From Pelobacter sp. (GTDB taxonomy: Bacteria; Desulfobacterota; Desulfuromonadia; Geobacterales; Pseudopelobacteraceae), in assembly GCA_030824515.1 (NCBI GenBank), contig JAVBXN010000032.1:1-64000 (forward strand): DNA of 64,000 nt, in the 5' to 3' direction. Of this stretch, positions 16,308-25,350 are shown piece after piece. The position numbers were made by a program, and so were the translations under genes. Each line of letters begins with the position of its first letter. Within the stretch, counting starts at the first letter, position 1. Under the pieces are notes generated by a model that was given only the letters and a program-made list of their open reading frames with translations, did not search any database and was not told the origin of the DNA.

Positions 16308-17315
16308 ATGAAACTGAATCAATGTCTGAAAAGCCTGGTGATCGGGGCATTCGCCCTGGCACTGCCGCTGACCGCCCAAGCCGCGCCGATCGTGATCAAG
16401 TTCAGCCACGTCGTTGCACAGCACACACCCAAGGGACAGGCCGCCGATTATTTCAAAAAGATTGCCGAGGAACGCACCAAGGGACGCGTCAAGGTAGAGG
16501 TTTACCCCAACAGCCAGCTCTACAAGGACAAGGAAGAGATGGAAGCGCTGCAACTGGGCGCGGTGCAGATGCTGGCCCCTTCGCTGGCCAAATTCGCCCC
16601 GCTGGGCGTGAAGGAATTCGAACTTTTCGACCTCCCCTTCATCTTTGACAACTACACCGAACTGCACAAGGTAACCCAGGGTCCGGTTGGAGCCAAACTG
16701 CTGGCAAAGCTTGAGTCAAAAGGCATACATGGTCTGGCCTATTGGGATAACGGCTTCAAGGTAATGAGCGCCAACAAGCCGCTCAAGACCCCGGAAGATT
16801 TCAAGGGGCAGAAACTGCGGATCCAGTCCTCCAAGGTGCTTGATTCCCAGATGCGCTCCATGGGCGCCAACCCTCAGGTTCTGGCCTTCTCTGAAGTTTA
16901 CCAGGCCCTGCAGACCGGCGTAGTGAACGGCACCGAGAACCCACCCTCCAACCTCTATACCCAGAAGATGCACGAAGTTCAGAAATACGTGACCCTCTCC
17001 GACCATGGCTACCTGGGCTATGCGGTTATCGTCAACAAGAAGTTCTGGTCCGGTCTGCCAGCTGACATCCGCACCATCCTGGAAGGCGCGATGAAGGACG
17101 CCACCAAGTACGCCAACGATATCGCCAAAAAAGACAATGACGAAGCGCTTGCCGCCGTCAAGAAGTCCGGGCGCTCACAGTTCATAACACTGACACCCCA
17201 GGAGCGCGCTGTCTGGAAGAAAACAATGGACAAGGCCCACAAGGAACACACCGGTCGTATCGGCGCCGAGCTGATCAAGGAAGTTTACACCGCTACCGGT
17301 TATAATCCGAACTGA
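16308..17315 (+). CDS. dctP: TRAP transporter substrate-binding protein, DctP family
   Basis: 335 residues. The periplasmic receptor of a TRAP transporter, probably for C4-dicarboxylates. The ATG at 16308 follows AAGGAGGA; the longer frame starting at 16263 is ignored. A signal peptide ends at AQAA (~24). Family marks: IKFSHVVAQHTPKG, LFDLPFIF, the conserved Arg in GQKLRIQSS that pairs with the substrate carboxylate, and LQTGVVNGTENPPSN. It heads the dctPQM operon behind a sigma-54 promoter. A strong terminator follows, so it is likely expressed above the membrane subunits, as binding proteins need to be. Confidence 0.93.
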   Translation: MKLNQCLKSLVIGAFALALPLTAQAAPIVIKFSHVVAQHTPKGQAADYFKKIAEERTKGRVKVEVYPNSQLYKDKEEMEALQLGAVQMLAPSLAKFAPLGVKEFELFDLPFIFDNYTELHKVTQGPVGAKLLAKLESKGIHGLAYWDNGFKVMSANKPLKTPEDFKGQKLRIQSSKVLDSQMRSMGANPQVLAFSEVYQALQTGVVNGTENPPSNLYTQKMHEVQKYVTLSDHGYLGYAVIVNKKFWSGLPADIRTILEGAMKDATKYANDIAKKDNDEALAAVKKSGRSQFITLTPQERAVWKKTMDKAHKEHTGRIGAELIKEVYTATGYNPN

Positions 17316-17340
17316 TCACCCACGAACCCTCATCAGTACA

Positions 17341-17370
17341 GGCCGCTGCGGCCAACGCAGCGGCCTTTTT
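17341..17370 (+). terminator. Intrinsic terminator between dctP and dctQ
   Basis: GGCCGCTGCG (17341-17350) and CGCAGCGGCC (17356-17365) form a perfect 10-bp stem with a 5-nt loop, followed by TTTTT. It sits inside the operon, 25 bp after the dctP stop, and should allow only partial read-through. Confidence 0.85.
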
Positions 17371-17447
17371 AACGACCAAACCAGCAAATAGAAATATCAG
17401 TATCTTTAACGCACTCATCCCGCTTGCCGGGACCAGGAGATGATCAC

Positions 17448-18125
17448 ATGATGAAATACCTCGACCACCTTGAGGAGATCATTATTACTTTTCTGATCGG
17501 TGCTGCGACAGTCATCATCTTTGTCGCGGTTGCCCACCGCTACATGTCCGGAGTGCCGATACCGGGCCTCCAGGACTGGCTGCTGACGATCAACATGAGC
17601 TGGGCCCAGGAGCTGTGCATCTACATGTTCGTCTGGATGGCAAAGTTCGGGGCGGCCTACGGCGTACGCTCGGGAATTCATGTCGGGGTGGATGTGCTGG
17701 TCAACCGCCTGCCGGATTCATGGCGAGTCAAATGCGTGCTGATCGGGATCGCCGGCGGAGCGCTTTTTACCGGCCTGATCGGAACCCTCGGCGCCCGCTT
17801 CGTATGGGAAAACGGCATGCATTACGCGATAGTCAGCAGACTGGGGATGGAGATCGGAGACCTGTTCGAAGGACCGATCACGCCCGACCTGGAGTGGCCG
17901 ACCTGGATCATCTACGCGGCCATACCTCTCGGCTCATACCTGATGTGTTTCCGCTTCCTGCAGGTTGGCTGGAGCTTCTTCCGCACCGGCGAACTGCCGC
18001 ACCATGATCACTCCCATGTTGACGGTCTCGAAGACGAGACAATAGTAGACGCAACTGAAGCGCTTGAAGAATACGAAACACATAAGTTTGATGAAACACA
18101 TGAAAAAGATGGGGGTGCCAAATGA
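17448..18125 (+). CDS. dctQ: TRAP transporter small permease, DctQ family
   Basis: 225 residues with four predicted membrane segments (~13-35, 48-70, 90-112, 140-165). DctQ scaffolds the large permease DctM. The family region VAHRYMSG...LSWAQEL is recognisable as INMSWAQELCIYMFVWMAKFG, then GVRSGIHVGVDVLVNRLP. The ATG at 17448 follows CAGGAG by about 9 nt. It is longer than many DctQ proteins and has an acidic, Glu/His/Asp-rich tail from ~190 (HDHSHVDGLEDE). It overlaps dctM by 4 bp (ATGA), so the two are translationally coupled. Confidence 0.88.
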   Translation: MMKYLDHLEEIIITFLIGAATVIIFVAVAHRYMSGVPIPGLQDWLLTINMSWAQELCIYMFVWMAKFGAAYGVRSGIHVGVDVLVNRLPDSWRVKCVLIGIAGGALFTGLIGTLGARFVWENGMHYAIVSRLGMEIGDLFEGPITPDLEWPTWIIYAAIPLGSYLMCFRFLQVGWSFFRTGELPHHDHSHVDGLEDETIVDATEALEEYETHKFDETHEKDGGAK

Positions 18126-19504
18126 GTACTACTGCTGTAGCTGGTTGGGAGCAGTTTTCCAAGAAGAAAGCTACTAAATGGATGTTGTGCATAGCAGCAG
18201 CTCTTGGCGCCATCGCACTGTTGGGCAACACCGGTATCGTCTTCGCGCTGCTGTTATTGCTGATGCTGACCGGCATGCCGATTTCGATCGCGCTGGGCCT
18301 GACCGTACTCTCGTTCCTGTTCTTTTTCACCGAAATCCCGACCGAAGCGGTGGCAATGAAGCTCTTCACCGGTATCGAAAAGTTCGAAATCATGGCAATT
18401 CCGTTCTTCATACTGGCCGGAAACTTCCTGACCCATGGCGGTGTCGCCAAAAGGATGATCAACTTCGCCACCTCGATGGTAGGTCACCTGTACGGCGGCC
18501 TGGCGTTGTCGGGTGTTATCGCCTGCGCCCTCTTCGCTGCGGTGTCCGGCTCCAGTCCGGCCACGGTTGTGGCGATCGGTTCGATCCTGCTGCCGGCCAT
18601 GGTCAAAGCCGGCTTTCCCAAACGCTTCGGCGCCGGCGTAATCACCACTTCCGGATCTCTGGGCATCCTGATTCCGCCTTCAATTCCGATGGTCATCTAC
18701 TGCGTGGCCACCAACTCATCGGTCGGCGGACTATTCATGGGCGGCGTGGTTCCGGGCCTGATGCTGGCAACACTGTTGGGACTGGTTTCCTGGTGGATCG
18801 CCCGCAAAAATAATTATCCGCGCATGCCCAAAGCCACGGCGGTGCAGAGAATCAAGGCCTTCAGGGAAAGCGTCTGGGGTCTGCTGCTGATCGTGATCGT
18901 GCTGGGAGGTATTTACAGCGGCATGTTCACGCCTACCGAAGCGGCAGCCATGAGTGCGGTCTACGCCTTTGTGATCGCGGTCTTCGTCTATAAGGACATT
19001 ACCTTCAAAAAGATTCCCAAAGTGCTGCTCGATTCGGCCAGCATGTCGGCCATGCTGCTCTATATCATCACCAACGCGGTGCTGTTCTCGTTCCTGATGA
19101 CCCATGAGAACATCCCGCAGTTGATGGCCGACTGGATTCTGGGCCACAACCTGGGCGTGGTCGCCTTCCTGCTGGTGACCAACGTGCTGCTGCTTCTGGC
19201 CGGCAACGTGATGGAGCCGTCCTCGATCATCCTGATCCTGGCGCCGATCCTGTTCCCGGTCGCAATGCAGCTTGGCATCGACCCGATCCACTTCGGCGTG
19301 CTGATCACGGTCAACATGGAGGTCGGCATGTGCCATCCTCCGGTCGGCCTGAATCTGTACGTGGCCAGTGGCATCACCAAGATGGGGATTTCGGAGCTCT
19401 CGGTGGCGGTCCTGCCCTGGCTTGTCGCGATGATCGGCTTCATGCTGCTGGTGACCTACGTCCCGATCATCTCGCTGTGGCTGCCGCGAATGCTGGGATA
19501 CTGA
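18122..19504 (+). CDS. dctM: TRAP transporter large permease, DctM family
   Basis: 460 residues with about twelve or thirteen membrane segments. DctM carries substrate with Na+ or H+ from DctP into the cell. Family marks: LTGMPISIALGL, LFAAVSGSSPATVVAIGSILLPAM, GSLGILIPPSIPMVIYCV and TPTEAAAMSAVYAF. The gene overlaps dctQ by 4 bp and is followed after 22 bp by a strong hairpin, which closes the operon. An N-terminal extension (~1-40) precedes the usual start of the family. Confidence 0.93.
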   Translation: MSTTAVAGWEQFSKKKATKWMLCIAAALGAIALLGNTGIVFALLLLLMLTGMPISIALGLTVLSFLFFFTEIPTEAVAMKLFTGIEKFEIMAIPFFILAGNFLTHGGVAKRMINFATSMVGHLYGGLALSGVIACALFAAVSGSSPATVVAIGSILLPAMVKAGFPKRFGAGVITTSGSLGILIPPSIPMVIYCVATNSSVGGLFMGGVVPGLMLATLLGLVSWWIARKNNYPRMPKATAVQRIKAFRESVWGLLLIVIVLGGIYSGMFTPTEAAAMSAVYAFVIAVFVYKDITFKKIPKVLLDSASMSAMLLYIITNAVLFSFLMTHENIPQLMADWILGHNLGVVAFLLVTNVLLLLAGNVMEPSSIILILAPILFPVAMQLGIDPIHFGVLITVNMEVGMCHPPVGLNLYVASGITKMGISELSVAVLPWLVAMIGFMLLVTYVPIISLWLPRMLGY

Positions 19505-19526
19505 TTCCGGTCTCTGAATACTGAAA

Positions 19527-19560
19527 CAACAAAAGGCGCTTGTGCAGGCGCCTTTTGTTG
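19527..19560. terminator. Strong bidirectional-type terminator after dctM
   Basis: A perfect 13-bp stem (19527-19539 with 19548-19560) encloses an 8-nt loop. Its outer part is CAACAAAAGG/CCTTTTGTTG, giving T-rich sequence on the plus side. It ends the dctPQM transcript. Confidence 0.85.
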
Positions 19561-19611
19561 TTGTAAAAAAGATCAACATTTTTGCTGGTTATATCTACAG
19601 GAGATTACAAC

Positions 19612-20760
19612 TTGAAAAACCGCCTGAACCTTCTCCGTGAATTCTCGATACCACTGCTGGCAGGAGTAGTAGTTGCCGTTGTATGGGCCAATCTGGATCC
19701 GGCCGGCTACCAGGCCTTCAACACCACCCCTTTCATCGGCGGTCTTTCCTTCCACTTCGTATCCAACGAGCTGTTCATGGTGCTGTTTTTCGGGATTGCC
19801 GCGGTTGAAATCACCCAGAGCTGTCTGCCGGGCGGAGATTTGAACCCGATTTCAAAAGCGATCAACCCTTTGCTGGGCACGTTGGGCGGCGTAATCGGCC
19901 CGGTCGCAGTATATCTATTGCTGAATGCAGTTATTGGCGCTCCGGAACTGCACAAAGGCTGGGGCATCCCCACCGCCACCGACATCGCCCTGGCCTGGCT
20001 GGCCGCCAGGATGGTCTTCGGGGCTTCACACCCGGCAGTATCATACCTGTTGCTGCTGGCCGTGGCCGATGACGCCATCGGTCTGGCCATCATCGCCATC
20101 TTCTACCCCAATCCGAACCTGCCGACGGAACCGGCCTGGCTGCTGCTGACCGTGGCGGGCATGGTGACAGCCTGGCTGCTGTGCCGTCTCAACTTCAAGA
20201 GCTATTGGCCCTACATCCTGATTGGCGGTTCACTCAGCTGGACCGGCCTGCACCACGCCCACCTGCACCCGGCCCTGGCTTTGGTGTTCATCATCCCGTT
20301 CCTGCCGCATGCAAAAAAAGAACACAAGCATCTGTTCGAGGAAGATGCCTCCGATCGTACGACCCTGGCCCTGTTTGAACATGAATGGAAAGTATTTGTG
20401 GATTTCGGCCTGTTCATGTTCAGCCTTGCCAATGCCGGCGTACAGTTTTCCAGCATGGGAACGGTCACGGCACTGGTTCTGGTTTCGCTGCTGGTCGGCA
20501 AGACCGTGGGAATTTTTTCGTTCGGATTTATCGCTTCCAAACTGGGCTTCACTCTTCCTCACGGCATGAAGACGCGCGACCTGTTTGTCGCCGGCATAAT
20601 AGCCGGCACCGGTTTCACCGTGGCCCTATTCGTTGCCGGCGAAGCCTTCACCGACCCGGTAATTCGCGGAGCAGCCAAGATGGGGGCCATGTTCAGCCTG
20701 GTTGCGGCATTTTGCGGACTATTGATGGGCAGATTGATCGGTGTGGTAAAGAAGCCGTGA
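19612..20760 (+). CDS. nhaA: Na+/H+ antiporter NhaA (copy 1)
   Basis: 382 residues from a TTG at 19612, chosen because AGGAG lies 8 nt upstream; the TTG at 19582 lacks a site. NhaA exports Na+ in exchange for protons. The signature around the paired aspartates is seen in GIPTATDIALAWL and in LLLAVADDAIGLAII. There are about twelve hydrophobic segments and the conserved C-terminal GIIAGTGFTVALFVAGEAF. It differs clearly from the second NhaA at 25351 (ATDIAFALG, AIIDDLGAI). It appears to be a single transcript, as the next gene is convergent. Confidence 0.93.
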   Translation: MKNRLNLLREFSIPLLAGVVVAVVWANLDPAGYQAFNTTPFIGGLSFHFVSNELFMVLFFGIAAVEITQSCLPGGDLNPISKAINPLLGTLGGVIGPVAVYLLLNAVIGAPELHKGWGIPTATDIALAWLAARMVFGASHPAVSYLLLLAVADDAIGLAIIAIFYPNPNLPTEPAWLLLTVAGMVTAWLLCRLNFKSYWPYILIGGSLSWTGLHHAHLHPALALVFIIPFLPHAKKEHKHLFEEDASDRTTLALFEHEWKVFVDFGLFMFSLANAGVQFSSMGTVTALVLVSLLVGKTVGIFSFGFIASKLGFTLPHGMKTRDLFVAGIIAGTGFTVALFVAGEAFTDPVIRGAAKMGAMFSLVAAFCGLLMGRLIGVVKKP

Positions 20761-20770
20761 CAGCCTGAGC

Positions 20771-23317
20771 TTAATCACTGCCCTGAGTGAATCTGACCCC
20801 TTGCAACTTCAGTAGCGCCGGCAGGGTAATCAACGCGCACAGGGCGGTGAAACCGACCCCCAGGTTGGTGGACCAGCCGATGGATGCCAGGGCCGGATAA
20901 TCGGCAAAGGCCAGTGATCCGAAACCGGCGATGGTCGTCAATGCCGAGAGCAGTACCGCCCTCCCTGCCTGGACAAAACGCCCTTCCCTGCCGGATTCAT
21001 CTCCTCTGTTAACCCGATGGGCGACATGCATGCCGTAATCGCTCCCCATTCCCACGATTGTCACGATAACCATGGCGTTCATGAAATTAATGCCCATGCC
21101 GAAGACGGCCATGCTGCCGAGCATGAGAACGGCGCCGGCGACCACCGGCAAGAATGCGTACAACATCCCCAGCCTGGATTCGAAATGGGTAATCACCAGG
21201 AACAGCACCAGCAAGCCGCCCACCAGAAAACTCCACAAGAAGCTGTTCGAAACCGAAGCCGCCAGCTGGCTGCTGACCAGCTCGACACTGGTTGCGCGCG
21301 CCGGCGGATCGATGCTTGCCAGCTCTTTCAGGAACGTGTCCACATCAAGGGCCGTACCGTCGTAATGCAGAAAAACCAGACTGTGGTAGCCGGAGCCGTC
21401 ATGGATCAGATGCCGGTTGACGACGCCCCGCAGCGGGGACGCCAGCAGACGCTCGATGGCTTCAGCCTCCGACACTGAAACAGCGCTGCCGAAACTGGAC
21501 AGCGAATCCAGAAAGGGTGTGAACGGCCCGGCTTCAAAACCGTGACGATCCAGGGCTGATCGCAGACCTGCAGCGGAAGCCTCCCCGACTGAAGCGGCGG
21601 ACAAAGTGCGGGCAACGGCCTGCTGCTGGTCCCGATCATTGATGATCGTACCCAGAGAAGACCAGGCAACGATTTTATTGCCGGTCCGGTACTTTTCGAC
21701 CTGCTGTCCCACCCGCCCGGTCCTGGTCAGGATCCTGGCAAGATCAGAGTCGTCAATCGCAACCAGAAGTTGACGTGGGGCCAGACTGAGATGTTTTTCA
21801 ATTTTTGCCTGAGTCAGGAATGCCTCGGAATGCTGCGGTTGCAGGTTTTTCAGTTCACCATCGAATGAAACGAAAAACGCGGCGACAGTTCCGGCGACAA
21901 TTACCAAAAGCGATACTGCCAGGATTCTTTTGGGGTGGCGGGCGGTAAAACGGTATACAGCTCCCATGCCCAGACCCGCGATCGGCCGGAATGGCGCCGG
22001 AAAACGGCGTTCCATGAAAATCAGCACCGGCGGCAGGAAGAACAGCGTCGCGTACAGTGAAAACATCACCCCCAGACCGACGAGCAGACCGAGTTCGTAC
22101 AGGGCGCGCACATCGGAAATCATCAGCGCCAGAAAAGGGAGCGCCGTGGTTGCCGCAGCGGTAAAGAGCCCATGCCCCGTATCCACAACCGCCTGTTGCA
22201 GAGCCTGCTCAAGATCGCAACCCGCGACCCGTTCGCAATGATAACGGTCGTAGAGATGGATCGAGTAATCCGTTCCCAGACCGATGATCAGGGCCATGAA
22301 GGCGAAGGAAATGATGTGGATGGAGGGGAGCAGCAGGGAGGCGGTCCCGAGCGCCAGGGCTACTCCGACCGCAATGATCAGCGGCAGCAGGATCGTCGGC
22401 AGCAGGCGCCGGTAGACGGCATAGAAGATCGCCAGCACGACGAAGAGCGATGAAACAATGCAGGAAAGGATATTGGATTTCATGGCCGCTTCATCCATCA
22501 CGGCACTGACATGAGCGCCGGCGCAGCTGACCGAGACGGCAAGTCCGCTGCGGGCCTGATTGATGCCGACCACCAGCCTGCGGGCAAACTCGATATCCTG
22601 AACCGGCCGGGCCGGTTCGGCAATGACGATCATCACACGCTTGTCCCGGGACAGGAAATAGGGGGAGTCCGTATCCAGGTCCAGGGCCTGGCTGGCCGTC
22701 TTCAGGCGCGGCAGGATAAAATCCCTGATATGGAGCGGGTCAGCCGTCGCCAGAGTCGTCATGCTGCCGCCAAACTGCCCCGCAAGATCGGTTTTAATAC
22801 GCTGGAGCGCGGCATCGAAGGCAACCGGCGAAAGCTGTCCGGCCAGCTTCTCCGCATCCTTGGCGGCAACAAACAGCTGCGGCCTGGCTACGGCATAGGC
22901 TATGAAATCGGCAAACAACTTACCTTCCGATTCCTCATAGATTCGCCAGGTAACCCGGCTGAAGGCCGGTTTGCCATCCAGTTGCAGAGCCTGCAGGCGG
23001 ATAGCCAGTTTTTCGGCTTCCACCGGGAGCACGGCCGGCTCCCCTTCCAGCACGAAATAGGCCTCCCTGGCGCCGCCGGTCCACTCCAGGGAATCGAGCA
23101 GAAGCCTCAACGCGGGCAGGCGCGACGGGAACAGGCGAAAGATGTCCGCCTCAAAGCGGGTCGAGGCGATCATGATGGCGGACAGCGTGACCAGCAGCAA
23201 TGCTACGGCAATAACCTTGAGCGGCGAGCGGGTGGTTACCCGGTAAATCCACTGCAGATGGCGTTGGGTAAGCGCGTTAATAGCCGAGGTTGAGCGTGAA
23301 AAGAGGTGGCGAAGCAT
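20771..23317 (-). CDS. MMPL/RND-superfamily exporter
   Basis: 848 residues in the usual duplicated RND layout: TM1 near 35-55, a large extracytoplasmic domain, a five-helix bundle at ~270-440, a second domain, then a bundle at ~690-840. Family marks are IGLGTDYSIHLYDRY in the first half and VGMGSDYGMHVAHRVNRG in the second, with Asp residues in the transmembrane helices for proton coupling. MMPL/HpnN-type pumps move lipids or other hydrophobic substrates. There is no adjacent lipid gene to suggest the cargo. The gene is convergent with nhaA copy 1, 10 bp apart. The AAAGGA before the start is rather distant (~12 nt). Confidence 0.82.
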   Translation of the reverse strand: MLRHLFSRSTSAINALTQRHLQWIYRVTTRSPLKVIAVALLLVTLSAIMIASTRFEADIFRLFPSRLPALRLLLDSLEWTGGAREAYFVLEGEPAVLPVEAEKLAIRLQALQLDGKPAFSRVTWRIYEESEGKLFADFIAYAVARPQLFVAAKDAEKLAGQLSPVAFDAALQRIKTDLAGQFGGSMTTLATADPLHIRDFILPRLKTASQALDLDTDSPYFLSRDKRVMIVIAEPARPVQDIEFARRLVVGINQARSGLAVSVSCAGAHVSAVMDEAAMKSNILSCIVSSLFVVLAIFYAVYRRLLPTILLPLIIAVGVALALGTASLLLPSIHIISFAFMALIIGLGTDYSIHLYDRYHCERVAGCDLEQALQQAVVDTGHGLFTAAATTALPFLALMISDVRALYELGLLVGLGVMFSLYATLFFLPPVLIFMERRFPAPFRPIAGLGMGAVYRFTARHPKRILAVSLLVIVAGTVAAFFVSFDGELKNLQPQHSEAFLTQAKIEKHLSLAPRQLLVAIDDSDLARILTRTGRVGQQVEKYRTGNKIVAWSSLGTIINDRDQQQAVARTLSAASVGEASAAGLRSALDRHGFEAGPFTPFLDSLSSFGSAVSVSEAEAIERLLASPLRGVVNRHLIHDGSGYHSLVFLHYDGTALDVDTFLKELASIDPPARATSVELVSSQLAASVSNSFLWSFLVGGLLVLFLVITHFESRLGMLYAFLPVVAGAVLMLGSMAVFGMGINFMNAMVIVTIVGMGSDYGMHVAHRVNRGDESGREGRFVQAGRAVLLSALTTIAGFGSLAFADYPALASIGWSTNLGVGFTALCALITLPALLKLQGVRFTQGSD

Positions 23318-23713
23318 GGTGGCGCTGGAATCCTTTACTTGATAAAGTCAGTTTGTATCCGTCCGGCGGGAGATGCTTTCAGTTACGGTGCAGAATTTGT
23401 CCATAATGTCGTTTCTGCTTTCGAAATGCGACTATGGATTCATGAATAGATCAAATCACCAGGTGATGCAAGCAAACTGTAATCCCGAAAATATAGCTTC
23501 ACTACTGATACTTGGTCAAGTTTGCCACGATTGCCATTTGAATTGCTTAGACATTGACTCAAAGAGAGGTAAGATTATACTCCTTCTGCTGCGGCAATGA
23601 TTTGCCCGATCAGAGGATAGGACGCACCGGGAGAGCCGGAACATTATAAATTTCGTGGCATCTTTTGATGGGTGCATTTTAAGCCGCAAATGGATTCTTG
23701 AGGGATAGCCAAA
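23318..23713. other. 396-bp intergenic region, no gene supported
   Basis: It lies between the divergent MMPL and DUF389 genes, so promoters for both must be here. The small ORFs in it have no ribosome-binding site, signal or recognisable composition. A GC-rich patch near 23630 could fold weakly (CCGG/CCGG), but I see no known riboswitch core. Confidence 0.5.
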
Positions 23714-25318
23714 ATGAATGTCCACATTCTTTACCAGATAAAAAAGCTGAAAGATTATCTGGCCATTAAAACCGAAATGGTCAACCACCAGTTGATCATA
23801 AAAGATGTGGCCTCGGGTGTTGATCGTTCCTGGATATATTATCTGATGCTGCTTTCGGCCGGACTGATCGCTCTATTGGGACTACTTACCAACAGCGTGG
23901 CGGTGGTTATCGGCGCCATGCTGATCTCCCCGCTTATGGGCCCGATAATTTCCTCCGGCCTGGCCCTGACCATCGGTGATCTACGACTGGCCGGCAGAGC
24001 GTTTCGCACCATTGCTGTCAGTGTGGCGTTGACGATCCTGGTCAGCGCACTGGTAACCTTGATCTCACCGCTGAAAGAGCCCACAGCCGAGATAATGGCC
24101 AGGGTGCGCCCCAATATTTATGACCTCTTTGTGGCGGTTATTTCCGGTGTTGTTGGCACCGTGGCCCTCTGTACCAAGCGCAATTACCTGATCACAGCCA
24201 CCGGCGTAGCCGTGGCAACGGCGGTCATCCCCCCCCTGAGCGTGGTCGGCTACGGACTGGGCACCGGACAACTGATGCTTGCCATGGGGGGCTTCCTGCT
24301 GTTTTTTACGAACTTCGTGGCAATTATCCTTACCTCCGACCTGGTGTTCTTTATCCTGGGATTCAGAACCACGCATGTTGAAGCAATTCAATATACCCCT
24401 CGTAAACGCCTGCTGATAATCGCCGGCCTGCTGACTTTGATCTCGATCCCTCTTGTATATACCCTGGTGGTTGATCTTAAAAAGGTTAACACTAAAAAAC
24501 GAATTGAGCGAGTACTGAAAAAGCAACTGAACCGGGAACTTGCCTCACGCATGACCAATTATTTCTATCTGGGTAAGAAGGATAGAATTCAGGTTAATGC
24601 ATCGGTCAACACCGTCAAGTTTATCGACTCACGAATAAAAGAGCAGATTGAAGCAGAATTGACAAAAGCGGTCAAAACACCGGTTAATCTCAATCTTGAG
24701 CAGGTTATCGTGGCTTCGGAAAATCTGCCTGTAAAAAGTGCGCAAACGGAAATGATAACAGGCGCGAACACTTCACCACCGCGGATTGATTCTCCGGCAG
24801 AGATCCGTGGCAAAGTCGATCAAATGGCAGAGCAGGTTGAGGCGGAACTGGCAGCGGCGCTTGATCCGTTTCCGGTTTCAAGTACCCGCCTAACCTTTGC
24901 CGGAGGAATCAGTCCTCTCCTGATAACAATCGACCTGCGTCGGGATTATCCGGCAGTTAACGATGAACTCCTGTTACTTTCCCGCCTTGTTCAGCGAACC
25001 ATCGAGTTGCCGGTTGTACTGACGATTAACGAATTGCCCCTGCTGCCGGTCCTGAAGTTTTCCAAAGACGGGAGCCTCACGCCCGATTCAGTTAAACACT
25101 TGACAATCATCTCCAAGCTGCCAGGTGGACCGGCTGGTTTCAGGTTCTTGCTGAAGGGCGCCAGGAAAAACGGAAATAATCTGTCTGCAGTTAAAAAACA
25201 TCTGACCGGGGAGCTGAAAGTACCGCAAGAGCTTATTTCAACAAGCCATACTGCCGGCAATAATTCCGGAGAAAACGGTGTCAAACTCCAAGTCATTCGC
25301 GACCAGCAGATGCAATGA
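23714..25318 (+). CDS. DUF389 membrane protein (TIGR00341-like)
   Basis: 534 residues. Residues ~40-250 hold six or more membrane segments with the DUF389 signatures LTNSVAVVIGAMLISPLMGPI, GVVGTVALCTKRNYLITATGVAVATAVIPPLSVVG and TNFVAIIL. A soluble domain of ~270 residues follows (from VDLKKVNTKK), longer than in short DUF389 proteins. The family function is unknown. The second nhaA begins 33 bp downstream on the same strand, so the two are probably one operon, which hints at ion or pH homeostasis. Start at 23714; the upstream AGGGATAG gives a plausible site. Confidence 0.85.
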   Translation: MNVHILYQIKKLKDYLAIKTEMVNHQLIIKDVASGVDRSWIYYLMLLSAGLIALLGLLTNSVAVVIGAMLISPLMGPIISSGLALTIGDLRLAGRAFRTIAVSVALTILVSALVTLISPLKEPTAEIMARVRPNIYDLFVAVISGVVGTVALCTKRNYLITATGVAVATAVIPPLSVVGYGLGTGQLMLAMGGFLLFFTNFVAIILTSDLVFFILGFRTTHVEAIQYTPRKRLLIIAGLLTLISIPLVYTLVVDLKKVNTKKRIERVLKKQLNRELASRMTNYFYLGKKDRIQVNASVNTVKFIDSRIKEQIEAELTKAVKTPVNLNLEQVIVASENLPVKSAQTEMITGANTSPPRIDSPAEIRGKVDQMAEQVEAELAAALDPFPVSSTRLTFAGGISPLLITIDLRRDYPAVNDELLLLSRLVQRTIELPVVLTINELPLLPVLKFSKDGSLTPDSVKHLTIISKLPGGPAGFRFLLKGARKNGNNLSAVKKHLTGELKVPQELISTSHTAGNNSGENGVKLQVIRDQQMQ

Positions 25319-25350
25319 AACATAACGGATAAGGAGTTTCCGCCCGTTTT

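Noticed and set aside
23373-23600. 75-residue plus-strand ORF upstream of DUF389
   Set aside because: No ribosome-binding site; it ends before the DUF389 leader and has irregular composition.
23620-23700. Possible c-di-AMP or c-di-GMP riboswitch before DUF389
   Set aside because: A GC-rich patch is present, but none of the conserved core sequences of those classes is visible.
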